25,085 bases of DNA from a virus. Shown here piece after piece: positions 19,101 to 24,780 of this stretch. The stretch lies in IMG/VR virus record IMGVR_UViG_3300035228_001772, positions 1-25,085 of that record; one strand, written 5' to 3'. The position numbers and the translations under genes are program-made. Each line of letters starts with the position of its first letter. The first letter of the stretch is position 1. The notes beneath the pieces were generated by a model. It did not search any database, was not told where the DNA came from, and saw only the letters and a list, made by a program, of their open reading frames with translations.

Positions 19101-21372
19101 CACCGAGGATAGATACAGTAGGAACTTCTTCATAGTCAAGACCCACAGTATCGTCAGCGTCCACTAGGACCTCTTGTAAGGTCCCTTTCATCTGTGGTAT
19201 GCAAGATGCACCCACTCCAGTGTGTCCTACCTGTGCAGAGGACAGACGAGGTGGATTTATGATATCAAATCCACCACCACCATTCAAGACAGTGACAGAT
19301 TTTAGTGAACCATAAAAAAGTTTATCGGTTGCTTTGTAAGAGTAAATTTCAACACCGTTGACAAACATGCCAACGCCACCTTGTGTCGTTTTGACTGCAC
19401 TAGTTGAAGAAAACTCTGGAGTGTTGAATTTGCGAAGCAGTTTCTGAGCACCCAACTCAGTTCCATAAAAAATTGTAGGCGTCAGTTTTCCAGAAAGGGA
19501 TGTTCCAATGTCTGCTGTAGAGAATACTTGGATGTACTGACCACTGCGAACGTTCTCAGGTGTAAACGCTAAAGCAATCTGACTATCATTGATTCTCTTG
19601 ACAATGTATGACTCACCTTGGGAAAGGTTAGTCAGTTCTGTACCAAGAACGTTTTCATAAACAACCTGATCCCCATCAGATAGATTATGATCAGTAATAT
19701 CGATTAGATTGGTAGCACTAGCAGGAGTGAAGAAGTTGCGAATTCTTTTAGATGGAGAAATACTCCAATGAGGAATACTGTTTGATGCAACAAAAACACT
19801 ACTGTGTGGATCAGAATAAGTATTTTGAACGTCGGCAATAACCTGTTGGTTGATCTTTAGATTACGACGGACTTTATATAAAGTTTGGGGAGTAAGAGTT
19901 GAACAAGCAACTGTAATAGTATCGGCACTAATATTGGCAGTAATCGTGCCGGGAATTACGTTGTTATCAAGATCGATGATCTCAATGGAGTCATTAGCAA
20001 ACAATACATGATCACTATCAAGTTTGATGTTATAATTATTAGCGCCATTTGAAATAAATTCTAAAACACCGTAAGATACAGCGGTATTGTAAATCCAACT
20101 AGACCAACGACGATCATCTTGCTCTACCCCTAGAGTCTTGATATTGATGTCACTACCTTGCTGCTGGTTGACTGCTTCTCCATTGAAAGTACTAAGTGAC
20201 CCAACAATCTCCAGTTCTACTGGGAAGTTCAGGTCTCCATTCTCATAAGACTTTGCATTGATTCCTTGAGTTGCTGCTGAACCAATAGGAATTACAGAAG
20301 CAGTAGGTAAATCTAGATCAAATTTAGTATAACTCTTGCTTGAGTAGTATAAATTTTGGTCATCTATGTTGACAAAACCAGTAGTGCCAAAACCAACGGT
20401 GGAATCGACAAAAAGGGAAACAGCGCCAAGTGGTGCTTGAATAGTTGTAAAGGTCTTATTTTTCTGTTGGAATTCCCCAAAAGTGGTGTTTTCAGAAATA
20501 GCAATGCTGTAATATGTTGAGAGACCAACAATAACAGACTCGACATTATAGATGGATCCTTCAGTCTTAGTAGGAGAAGTGTCTTGTTCTAATGATTCTC
20601 CTGAAATTTTTAGAGCATCACCACTAATACCTTTTGCAATGATGACATCATTGACGACATAATCCGCCGAAGACGGACGAATCATAAATTTGGCGGGTTG
20701 AATCATCTCAACCTTTTCACCATACAAAGCACCAAACAGAATTTTGAATGCTTCTTCTGTTCCTTTGGAACGATAAAAATCTTTTGCTTGACGGATAAAG
20801 TTGCTTTGATCAACTCTACCGTGCAGAGGACGTTCTGAGAAACCAGGTAGAACCTGCTTTTTCAATTTCTTCAGAAACTGAGTTAGAAAAACATTACTAA
20901 GATTTTCTACTCTTGCACCAGTGTCATGAGTGCCTACACCACTGACACTAAAGGTCAGATACTCAGGTTGGTTGGTTTTGATATTGTTTTCAATACCACT
21001 AAATCCTCTGGTGCAACCAGTGAATGAATTTGTGGTGATACCAGTATATGTAATAATCTCATCATTGATCTTCAGAAGACCATATCTCTGAGGCCAACCT
21101 TTTGTTGACAAAACCTCAATAGTTTTTTGAGCACCATCACGATAAGAAGTGGTGGATGTAAAACCAATCAGGTTTTCATTGTTTAGGAAATCAAGACCCT
21201 TGTACTCAACAAGGTTTTCGGCAATATCAATCGATCCCCCTTGGAATTCTTGGGAGATATAATATTGCTTTAGAAACTCTCCAAAATCAGGATTCTCAGC
21301 ATCTATAGACGCAGGAATTTGACTTTGAACAACCTCGTGAATTTTTACTCGGCTAAGAGAGGTCTCTATCAT
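13138..21372 (-). CDS. 7: Giant gp7-like baseplate wedge protein with YHYH-like domain (2744 residues)
   Basis: Residues about 185-235 (QAKDFYRSKGTEEAFKILFG then ALYGEKVEM) align well with the T4 gp7 segment YDFYSTKGIEASYKFLFKVL followed by YNEEVEI, and the gene lies directly after gp6 as gene 7 does in T4, so the N-terminal part is a gp7 equivalent. T4 gp7 has 1032 residues; this protein is over two and a half times that. Three or more H-x-F/L-x-x-G-D-x-V-x-Y modules occur at about 560-610, 796-850, 912-960 and, weaker, 1606-1665. Gly-Tyr type modules occur at about 692-757, 1004-1105, 1356-1395 and 1899-2035. INDEII-type modules lie at 96-140 and 1493-1535. A YHYH-like domain occupies about 1160-1300 (GWAYDGNPIYGPVGF). 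Three tandem modules end the protein (2386-2744). The start has GGAA 4 bases upstream. The protein is expected in the wedge; the role of the extensions is unknown. Confidence 0.85.
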   Translation of the reverse strand: MIETSLSRVKIHEVVQSQIPASIDAENPDFGEFLKQYYISQEFQGGSIDIAENLVEYKGLDFLNNENLIGFTSTTSYRDGAQKTIEVLSTKGWPQRYGLLKINDEIITYTGITTNSFTGCTRGFSGIENNIKTNQPEYLTFSVSGVGTHDTGARVENLSNVFLTQFLKKLKKQVLPGFSERPLHGRVDQSNFIRQAKDFYRSKGTEEAFKILFGALYGEKVEMIQPAKFMIRPSSADYVVNDVIIAKGISGDALKISGESLEQDTSPTKTEGSIYNVESVIVGLSTYYSIAISENTTFGEFQQKNKTFTTIQAPLGAVSLFVDSTVGFGTTGFVNIDDQNLYYSSKSYTKFDLDLPTASVIPIGSAATQGINAKSYENGDLNFPVELEIVGSLSTFNGEAVNQQQGSDINIKTLGVEQDDRRWSSWIYNTAVSYGVLEFISNGANNYNIKLDSDHVLFANDSIEIIDLDNNVIPGTITANISADTITVACSTLTPQTLYKVRRNLKINQQVIADVQNTYSDPHSSVFVASNSIPHWSISPSKRIRNFFTPASATNLIDITDHNLSDGDQVVYENVLGTELTNLSQGESYIVKRINDSQIALAFTPENVRSGQYIQVFSTADIGTSLSGKLTPTIFYGTELGAQKLLRKFNTPEFSSTSAVKTTQGGVGMFVNGVEIYSYKATDKLFYGSLKSVTVLNGGGGFDIINPPRLSSAQVGHTGVGASCIPQMKGTLQEVLVDADDTVGLDYEEVPTVSILGGNHKDVVARAKMKTVPQIIDFDSTTAGGVVNTSTDTFLFSKPHGFVNGDEIIYTTNGTSNIGIGTTPGTLIDSSSYFVKKTNDFSFRLAETKSNALAVNVDIIIPITGSGGGIQRFTSVRKRSRVDEILIEGEGSFHNREITTTSGINTFTNTIHIDNHGFNSGDVVVYSSDVASAGGLSNNSQYFTSKVSDNSFQLTTDKDNKNIISILSPGTGTQTFKDPEIQITISGRQGISTSNTTATPIVRGTVERVFVTNPGTDFGSTVINDNFKPEINTVIGKEAFLQPFIVNGRVDQIIIKSGGKDFFSTPDIIITGDGVGAKAKAIISNGQIISIEMIEKGGNYTQSETTVAAKTPGGDAIYSANLNEWVINQVDRYARFGDVSADDGFYEVTKDSSLGNPYVNYYAPSNLRNYLQDLGNTHSPILGWAYDGNPIYGPVGFSNPNGTGVLAYMQPSYVKLSTQRSNGPSIVDYPAGFFVEDYTYTPGFGDLDEHNGRFTVTPEYPNGVYAYFVTVTSNQISNPGSPFNNGREPLFPYVVGDSYRSQPEVLNLGFNFDQNIDPLKYNLVRNTKNYNINSYNFVSNSQKNTFVQSRIVSTNSGGITSLEIIDGGNEYGVGDRVVFDNSDTDGFGAIAHVSKISGPIISSFTSTINTFPDTTFVYTGGSVTGITTVPHNLVTGTTLRVDDVSSTLHNELEGRHTVTVSSARSGLTTAMNALGANGGITTSIKLSDDPGKYEIDDILRIDNEQFLVYGISITRNEIDLIRAQNGTAGVAHTNGARIDRLERKFTFGLESCDSTPTDDRIYFDASSQLGIGASIGQGEVHTITDQRILGAGGSRDIPKGSIFLPNHQFSNGEKIAYNYDNSTAIQYLTAGVGTASGWSASLPETLFVQVIDNNLVGVVTMQNQISSSSNRALFYSNIGIGNTHSFTSVRGKITGSIQITDVTATTKDPHTLRPGDQIDMNIVSTGTSSIALTYNPGNRFVSIGSSSNPKVTVIDGDLLEFDMADASLINTKLGFYLDQSYQKSFVGSGKSNIEVLYNGVPGSAGAKASVHFTPEIPRTLFYKLESFDNTKIIEIDDSIDDYTKIVVTQSDFTSKSSISSVTSNTFKFNIFENPERVGYTSVTADINYTTTSKNEKGPIANVLLVSKGARYKDLPQVTIGSTTGTSALLRASGSNIGKLDTVEIIQSGYDYPSDKTLRPEAEMPQVIFLKDNFTVSNVAITSTGKNYLIGPDLIIYNTKKNEVSSNTEIKAELHGSSVSGVRIVSGGNNLSSGDNKMVAINNSNGVGIVTVAYSAPNVIVTLKTPNTGFTATNIPFAVGDKVFVENVGVTSGHGYNSSTFGFDTFTLTAVNPAVGLIDKATITYEVPVDPGIYDLGTFGTVSNDKDIAKFEVTLEEGNFFKGEQIINKSNSKTSRIVSGQGKTRNVIRVNNVRGFQVGDSITSELSGAGGTIEKIETFTGNFDVDVVFKKRFGWENSVGELSNFYQRIQDSDYYQSFAYSLKSTIGISSWSEPVDALAHIAGFKKHSDMLIPSTGIGQTSTVSVGIGTISKSVVLIDTEDSLSNVHNFDTVYEEPNSSNTISDKIIFNSKRFGSSLICKSNRVLEIDDISPQFYDDPNLIKAVAIDQFDTTSASSPVCVKYYAQVVLDSSLGISYNATQYCEFAVFTDGTDAYINQYSDLSDAFDLGEFIVNQSGSIVEVSFEPYNNTYTYDITFYKESVLKTLGVGSTSYANVEKIGVSSAFSATGSPATHTIQDIDASEFKSGTILVVHSASGETDLEEYNFLANGTGGVLFSDYGNMNSGSTLGDFDLVQNSGVLKLQYTPAANQAVTIRTLTTSVGVATTAGLNVSEIPNLSVGDAELNATRTAIAATGSPSAVIVSNKDYTNYTSVKYFIEVHNTTDNVYSVFNVSANAFAGYSNYNVYNNLSNATEIKRDIRAIDINISGNNMRLRFTPLANKDYIVRVSEIRIDKPDNVANDTTITI
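13141..14215 (-). repeat. Tandem triplication at the C-terminus of the gp7-like protein
   Basis: Three consecutive protein segments of about 110-125 residues (residues about 2386-2504, 2506-2630 and 2632-2744) share one plan: a Ser/Thr-Ser-Pro turn (SASSPVCVKYYAQV, ATGSPATHTIQDID, ATGSPSAVIVSNKD), a strand ending in a V-x-[LH]-x-x-[SN] turn, an E-[FY]-x-[FV] strand, a Gly/Ser-rich middle, an L-G-[ED]-F or related strand, then [LV]-x-[LVF]-x-[FY]-[TE]-P followed by a strand with T/D-I-x-x-x. They are diverged at residue level, so the duplication is old. DNA-level identity is not obvious. Confidence 0.65.
17475..17900 (-). other. YHYH-like domain inside the gp7-like protein
   Basis: Residues about 1160-1300 contain GWAYDGNPIYGPVGF, DLDEHNGRFTVTPEYPNGVY, AYFVTV and PLFPYVVGD in that order. 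This follows the YHYH family plan (G-x-A-x-D-G-x-P-I-Y-G-P, L-D-E-x-N-G-[RH], Y-H-Y-H, [FY]-P-Y-[IV]-[IV]-G). The name-giving Y-H-Y-H is Y-A-Y-F here, so both histidines are absent. YHYH domains have been noted in cyanophage structural proteins; their function is unknown. Confidence 0.7.
18490..19695 (-). repeat. Repeated H-G-F-x-x-G-D beta modules in the gp7-like protein
   Basis: Three diverged copies are HNLSDGDQVVY ... SYIVKRINDSQIALAF (about residues 560-610), HGFVNGDEIIY ... SYFVKKTNDFSFRLAETK (about 796-850) and HGFNSGDVVVYSSD ... QYFTSKVSDNSFQLTT (about 912-960). Each has His, Gly-Asp, a V-x-Y strand, a second aromatic strand and a final F-x-L strand. The pattern resembles the FCCH-type small beta barrel often matched by phage virion proteins. 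Two related copies occur in the 965-residue protein. Confidence 0.6.
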
Positions 21373-21389
21373 TTATTCCGATACTATTT

Positions 21390-23300
21390 CTAGTTAGATG
21401 CACCAGTGCTAGTTATAACAGTTCCACGGACCTTCTTATCAGCGAAGTAACTGGACTGTGGAGTAAATTGGGATCCAGAAGTATTTGCACCGGTTGCAAT
21501 ACTATCCCTTCTCATGTAGAAGTTGCTCTTAGAAATAGCAAACTGTAGATACAGTTCGTTCTTTGCAAGAACATCATTTGATTGAGGAATCGCCTCAACC
21601 TCAATAGTGTTGTCACCCACAAGAGTGGAAGTAATATTGATTGTATCAAGAACAATCTCACCCTTAGCATAATCAATTCGACCAAGATTCTTGGAGATAA
21701 CTTTGATGCTATCATCCTGAAGAATTTGGAACATAAAGATAGTGCCTTTATTATCAGTCACCTTTTGGTCACTAAAGTAACAAGTTCCTACAACACCAGA
21801 CACAGTAAATCCGGTAGAGCGGATGTTATACTGAGAATCCGGAGCATACATGGTATTGAGATAACAAATCTCATACTGAGCAAACTGATTGAGTTTAGCA
21901 ATCAGGTCCCTTCTCATTCTCACAAGGGTGATATTTGAAGTGACAGAAGTATCAACATTGTCAATCGTAGATAGAATCTTACTATACTTGAATCTGCCAC
22001 CGAATTGGTTGAGTTCTTTGCCAGACCCAAAAGTAGAAAGAGCTTTGATAACATTAGTTTTTAGATTGTCAATATCTCCAACAAAGTTGGAGTTGTAATA
22101 AATGTAAGAATCAATTTCGACGAACAAAAATTTGAGGTCAATAAAGGTAGGAACAATTCCAGCAATGGAATAACTCTTCAATTCATTCAAAAGATTTTTC
22201 TTAGTCAGATTTGACAGAAAAGAACCATTTTTAGGTTTGGCAGCAATATAGACCCGACCAAACTGTGGAGGATCTAACTCCTCACCACCATAAGCACTAA
22301 CAGATTCAATGTTAGGGAAGATTGATGGAAGGATCGCTTCATAGTCATTCGCCGTCACTGCCCTGTATTGGGACGCATAGAGACGGGGAGCGTAATACTT
22401 GACACTCTCTAGTGGTTCAATGCTATCGCCGTTCTGAGACGGTTCTAGGGCGAGTAGAACAGCATTGAATCCAGACTCGGTAGCACCATCTTGATCTTTG
22501 AATGTTCCCGCAAAATTGAACTGCTTGACACCATTACCTGCCTTACCATTAGTCTTGATATAACCAATTTCAATGATATTGCCGGAAGACAGTTTCTTAC
22601 CAAATATACCATCACCAAACAAGACCTCATATTTCTCGTCAGAGGTCTCTTGGATCAAATAAATGTTGGATGTGGAGGTTATACCAATAATGTTATCAAC
22701 TAAGTTGTAATCTGTTGTAGTATTGTCAGAAGAATTATTTTTGATCTTGACTTTGATTGTAGAAGTATCTACATTGTTATTAGGAATCACAAACCTTTGA
22801 TTAGGTTGTGATTGATCTACAACAAACGTATTTTTGATATATTGTCCCTGATAGATCTCAATGTTTGCCCCACCTTCAGAGTCGGTAACTGGGAAAGTAA
22901 TTTCCTCAGGGATTGAAAATAAGAAACTTGAGTCATTAGAAGAACCGTTAGCAACGATTCCTGCTTGAATACTTACAGTCTCAGTATTAGAGTCTAGATT
23001 AGAAACATCAATAGCAACCAGAGCACGTGCTGCTCTAGATGAACGAGGAACATATCCGATATTACGTGCCAGAGATACAACGTTCTCCCTCAACGTTGCA
23101 GAATCAATGAAAGTTTCATTGACCGCCATGTTGGTGTTGTAGGCGCTGCTATATGAATTATACGCTAAAATATTGATTAGAATGGAGAGATTAGACCCCT
23201 CAAAATCCATATCTGAGAAGTTGCTGTTCTCCCTCAGATAAGCTTTGATTGAGGTTTTGATGTCCTCAAAATTTAGGTTGGTAAATTGAGTTAGAGCCAT
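21390..23300 (-). CDS. 6: Baseplate wedge protein gp6
   Basis: This is the T4 gp6 family (baseplate J-like) wedge protein, which forms the continuous ring joining the wedges around the hub and organises gp25, gp53 and gp7. The 636-residue length is close to T4 gp6 (660). The N-terminus has the conserved opening NLNFEDIKTSIKAYLRENSN, then DFEGSNLSILINILAYNSYS and NMAVNETFIDSATLRENVVS, followed by ARNIGYVPRSSRAARA (about residues 75-95). At about residues 295-325 comes the J-like segment SVKYYAPRLYASQYRAVTAN then DYEAILPSIFP. The middle and C-terminal parts are beta-rich. The ATG overlaps the gp25 stop codon by one base (TAATG at 23302-23298), so translation is probably coupled. There is a 17-base gap to the gp7-like gene. 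Confidence 0.95.
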   Translation of the reverse strand: MALTQFTNLNFEDIKTSIKAYLRENSNFSDMDFEGSNLSILINILAYNSYSSAYNTNMAVNETFIDSATLRENVVSLARNIGYVPRSSRAARALVAIDVSNLDSNTETVSIQAGIVANGSSNDSSFLFSIPEEITFPVTDSEGGANIEIYQGQYIKNTFVVDQSQPNQRFVIPNNNVDTSTIKVKIKNNSSDNTTTDYNLVDNIIGITSTSNIYLIQETSDEKYEVLFGDGIFGKKLSSGNIIEIGYIKTNGKAGNGVKQFNFAGTFKDQDGATESGFNAVLLALEPSQNGDSIEPLESVKYYAPRLYASQYRAVTANDYEAILPSIFPNIESVSAYGGEELDPPQFGRVYIAAKPKNGSFLSNLTKKNLLNELKSYSIAGIVPTFIDLKFLFVEIDSYIYYNSNFVGDIDNLKTNVIKALSTFGSGKELNQFGGRFKYSKILSTIDNVDTSVTSNITLVRMRRDLIAKLNQFAQYEICYLNTMYAPDSQYNIRSTGFTVSGVVGTCYFSDQKVTDNKGTIFMFQILQDDSIKVISKNLGRIDYAKGEIVLDTINITSTLVGDNTIEVEAIPQSNDVLAKNELYLQFAISKSNFYMRRDSIATGANTSGSQFTPQSSYFADKKVRGTVITSTGASN

Positions 23301-23704
23301 TATAGCCTAGTAGGTTCAAGTATGAATGATACTGACTGAGTAGGTCTAGTCAGTCCCACAATGTCGTAACTAATAGTCACCGCAAGTGCATTATCGTCAG
23401 GTCTGCTAACAACTTGAATGTCTGTTAGGTCAACCCTAGGTTCAAAGTTAGTTATGGTAGTCTCAATCTCTCCTCGGATAGGATCAATATAGTCATCATT
23501 TGCAAGTTCAAATAATGAACCAGTAATTCTTGTTCCTAGAAGTGTATTGAAAAATACTTCACCTAATTGTATACGAACCAAATTTTGAACGGAACGCTTG
23601 ATAGCATCTTCGTTCTTCAGAGGGATTATGTCTTTAGTGACCGGATGTAGTTTCATGGATAACGAAATATCCCTGAAACCTTCCGAGGTTCTCTGAATAG
23701 GCAC
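23300..23704 (-). CDS. 25: Baseplate wedge protein gp25 (GTG start)
   Basis: This is the gp25/GPW family lysozyme-like baseplate protein, a structural sheath-initiating component shared by T4-like phages and contractile injection systems. At 134 residues it matches T4 gp25 (132). Visible family features are LVRIQLGEVFFNTLLGTRI then TGSLFELANDDYIDPI (about residues 44-76), I-x-x-x-I-x-N-F-E-P-R-V-D-L (ITNFEPRVDLTDIQV, about 86-100) and a final beta hairpin (AVTISYDIVGL). The start is GTG (23704-23702), giving MPIQRTSEGFRDISLSMKLH; this N-terminus fits cyanophage gp25 proteins, and AGGG lies 5 bases upstream, whereas the next ATG (residue 17) lacks a ribosome binding site and would remove the conserved N-terminus. 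It is the first gene of the baseplate operon, preceded by a late-promoter-like motif. Confidence 0.95.
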   Translation of the reverse strand: MPIQRTSEGFRDISLSMKLHPVTKDIIPLKNEDAIKRSVQNLVRIQLGEVFFNTLLGTRITGSLFELANDDYIDPIRGEIETTITNFEPRVDLTDIQVVSRPDDNALAVTISYDIVGLTRPTQSVSFILEPTRL

Positions 23705-23709
23705 AGTGA

Positions 23710-23713
23710 CCCT
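23710..23713 (-). promoter_or_regulatory. Ribosome binding site deciding the gp25 GTG start
   Basis: AGGG on the minus strand lies 5 bases before GTG 23704-23702. No comparable sequence precedes the next in-frame ATG, which supports the GTG start. Confidence 0.45.
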
Positions 23714-23724
23714 ATTATCTCGTA

Positions 23725-23732
23725 TATTTATC
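23725..23732 (-). promoter_or_regulatory. Late-promoter-like motif (GATAAATA) of the baseplate operon
   Basis: The minus strand reads GATAAATA, fitting NATAAATA, 20 bases ahead of the gp25 GTG and 12 bases beyond the terminator at 23745-23772. The order terminator, late promoter, gp25 marks this as the probable start of the baseplate-wedge late transcript. Confidence 0.6.
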
Positions 23733-23744
23733 TATTTAGAGACA

Positions 23745-23772
23745 CAAAAAAGGAGGTCCCTTTAGACCTCCT
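23745..23772 (-). terminator. Rho-independent terminator closing the accessory block
   Basis: On the minus strand AGGAGGTC and GACCTCCT form a perfect 8-pair GC-rich stem around a 6-base loop (TAAAGG), followed directly by TTTTTT. It would end transcripts coming from the carbamoyltransferase, glycosyltransferase and 54-residue genes. The TAA stop of the 54-residue gene is in the loop, and its last codons form the first arm. Confidence 0.85.
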
Positions 23773-23926
23773 CATGCCCCAAGTAACAAATTTCTACATC
23801 TTCTGGATGGGGATGACCATTTTTGTAGTATTCGTCAGCAAAATCTTGGGAGTATTCTTCCATCTCTGCTTCACTTATACAAGAATATACTTTCTTACCA
23901 CATATCCAAATATCATAAAGATCCAT
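23762..23926 (-). CDS. Small acidic conserved-type protein (54 residues)
   Basis: The frame opens with ATG at 23926-23924 and ends with TAA at 23764-23762. The protein begins MDLYDIWICGKKVYSCISEA, continues EMEEYSQDFADEYYKNGHPH and ends PEDVEICYLGHEEV. The acidic, aromatic-rich sequence and the opening M-D-x-Y-D-I-W-I are of a type found as small uncharacterised proteins in T4-like cyanophages. It fills the gap between the glycosyltransferase (34 bases upstream) and the terminator. No Shine-Dalgarno sequence or catalytic motif is seen. A coding assignment is favoured by the protein-like composition and by the stop codon lying inside the terminator hairpin, a compact arrangement. Function unknown. 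Confidence 0.7.
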   Translation of the reverse strand: MDLYDIWICGKKVYSCISEAEMEEYSQDFADEYYKNGHPHPEDVEICYLGHEEV

Positions 23927-23960
23927 ATGTATTATGGCAACAATACATTATATAGACAAA

Positions 23961-24728
23961 TCAAAGAATTCGAGTCTTCTCATGTCCAACTCGACATTTT
24001 GGATCACACCAAATTTCAAAACCTGCTTTCTGTGCTTCAAGACAGAATGATACGTCTTCACCACACATATCTTGCACTTCACCAGATTCAAAAACTTGCA
24101 TCTGTGGGGCGAACCAAGGATACTTGATCTTTTCATGCTCAAACACACCATGCTTGATCAACAACCAACCAAAACCGGTATAGTCAACAGTGAATGGTTT
24201 ACGACGCTTTTGGATACCATCAACCATCTCATGGTTCATCACACCACCATTATTTTTGAAATCTTCCTCTTCTAACCAATGTGCAACAGATGTTGTTTGA
24301 CCATCTTCAGTTACATACCATCCACCAGCAATATCTTTGTCCATCCAGAGGAGGCGATAGAACTGCTCTAAACCAAAAACAATATCACTATCAATCCACA
24401 ATTGATAATCATACTTTAGATTACCTTGCCAAGGTTCTTGATCAGGACCTTGTAGTACATTTGCACCCAAACACTTACAACGGGCAAAGTTGACCATTGA
24501 AGAATAATCTTGGGAGATTTGCAAAGAACCTCCACGTTGCACAATCTCAAAAGCGAGTTGTACAAAATTCTTTAGATAGATATATGAAACTGTACGTCCA
24601 GGAAGACAAAAAACGAATGTTTTTCCTTTTACTAATTCGCGAGCAGCATCAATACTAAACTCTTCTGACTTTTGTTTTGCGTCTTCGCTTTCAGGTGGAG
24701 TCGTTACCACCCGGAATCCTTTAGCCAT
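23961..24728 (-). CDS. Glycosyltransferase-like protein, GT-A fold (255 residues)
   Basis: The sequence fits a nucleotide-sugar-dependent GT-A glycosyltransferase. Residues 30-60 (GKTFVFCLPGRTVSYIYLKN) form the first strand-helix unit, and YDYQLWIDSDIVF holds a DSD metal/nucleotide-sugar motif at residues 113-115. The segment DIAGGWYVTEDG follows at about 131-142. Toward the end is GEDVSFCLEAQKAGFEIWCD (residues 223-242), the G-E-D acceptor/base motif, followed by a G-H at 248-249. No membrane segment is visible, so it is probably a soluble cytoplasmic enzyme. Similar short glycosyltransferases are common in cyanomyoviruses; donor and acceptor are unknown, and virion protein, DNA base or host surface modification are all possible. 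It is 52 bases from the carbamoyltransferase stop. Confidence 0.8.
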   Translation of the reverse strand: MAKGFRVVTTPPESEDAKQKSEEFSIDAARELVKGKTFVFCLPGRTVSYIYLKNFVQLAFEIVQRGGSLQISQDYSSMVNFARCKCLGANVLQGPDQEPWQGNLKYDYQLWIDSDIVFGLEQFYRLLWMDKDIAGGWYVTEDGQTTSVAHWLEEEDFKNNGGVMNHEMVDGIQKRRKPFTVDYTGFGWLLIKHGVFEHEKIKYPWFAPQMQVFESGEVQDMCGEDVSFCLEAQKAGFEIWCDPKCRVGHEKTRIL

Positions 24729-24751
24729 GAAATAAAATCAGTGTCAAATCA

Positions 24752-24760
24752 ATTATACCA
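24752..24760 (-). promoter_or_regulatory. Possible extended -10 promoter (TGGTATAAT)
   Basis: The minus strand reads TGGTATAAT, a match to the bacterial extended -10 form TG-n-TATAAT, 23 bases before the glycosyltransferase ATG. No good -35 lies 16-18 bases upstream. It could allow host-sigma (early) transcription of the glycosyltransferase and the 54-residue gene, separate from the late baseplate transcript. Confidence 0.4.
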
Positions 24761-24780
24761 CGTTATATAGGTTAGAACAT

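Noticed and set aside
21370-21377. Late-promoter-like AATAAATG ahead of the gp7-like gene
   Set aside because: It breaks the NATAAATA form at its last base and overlaps the start codon itself, so transcription would begin inside the gene.
23947-23952. TATAAT on the minus strand ahead of the 54-residue gene
   Set aside because: It has no TG extension and no recognisable -35 at normal spacing (the 17-base position reads ACTCGA), so it is probably a chance match in AT-rich sequence.
1675-24493. Many plus-strand open frames of about 60-145 codons
   Set aside because: They lie antisense to large, clearly recognisable minus-strand genes, have no ribosome binding sites or family motifs, and show the composition expected of shadow frames.
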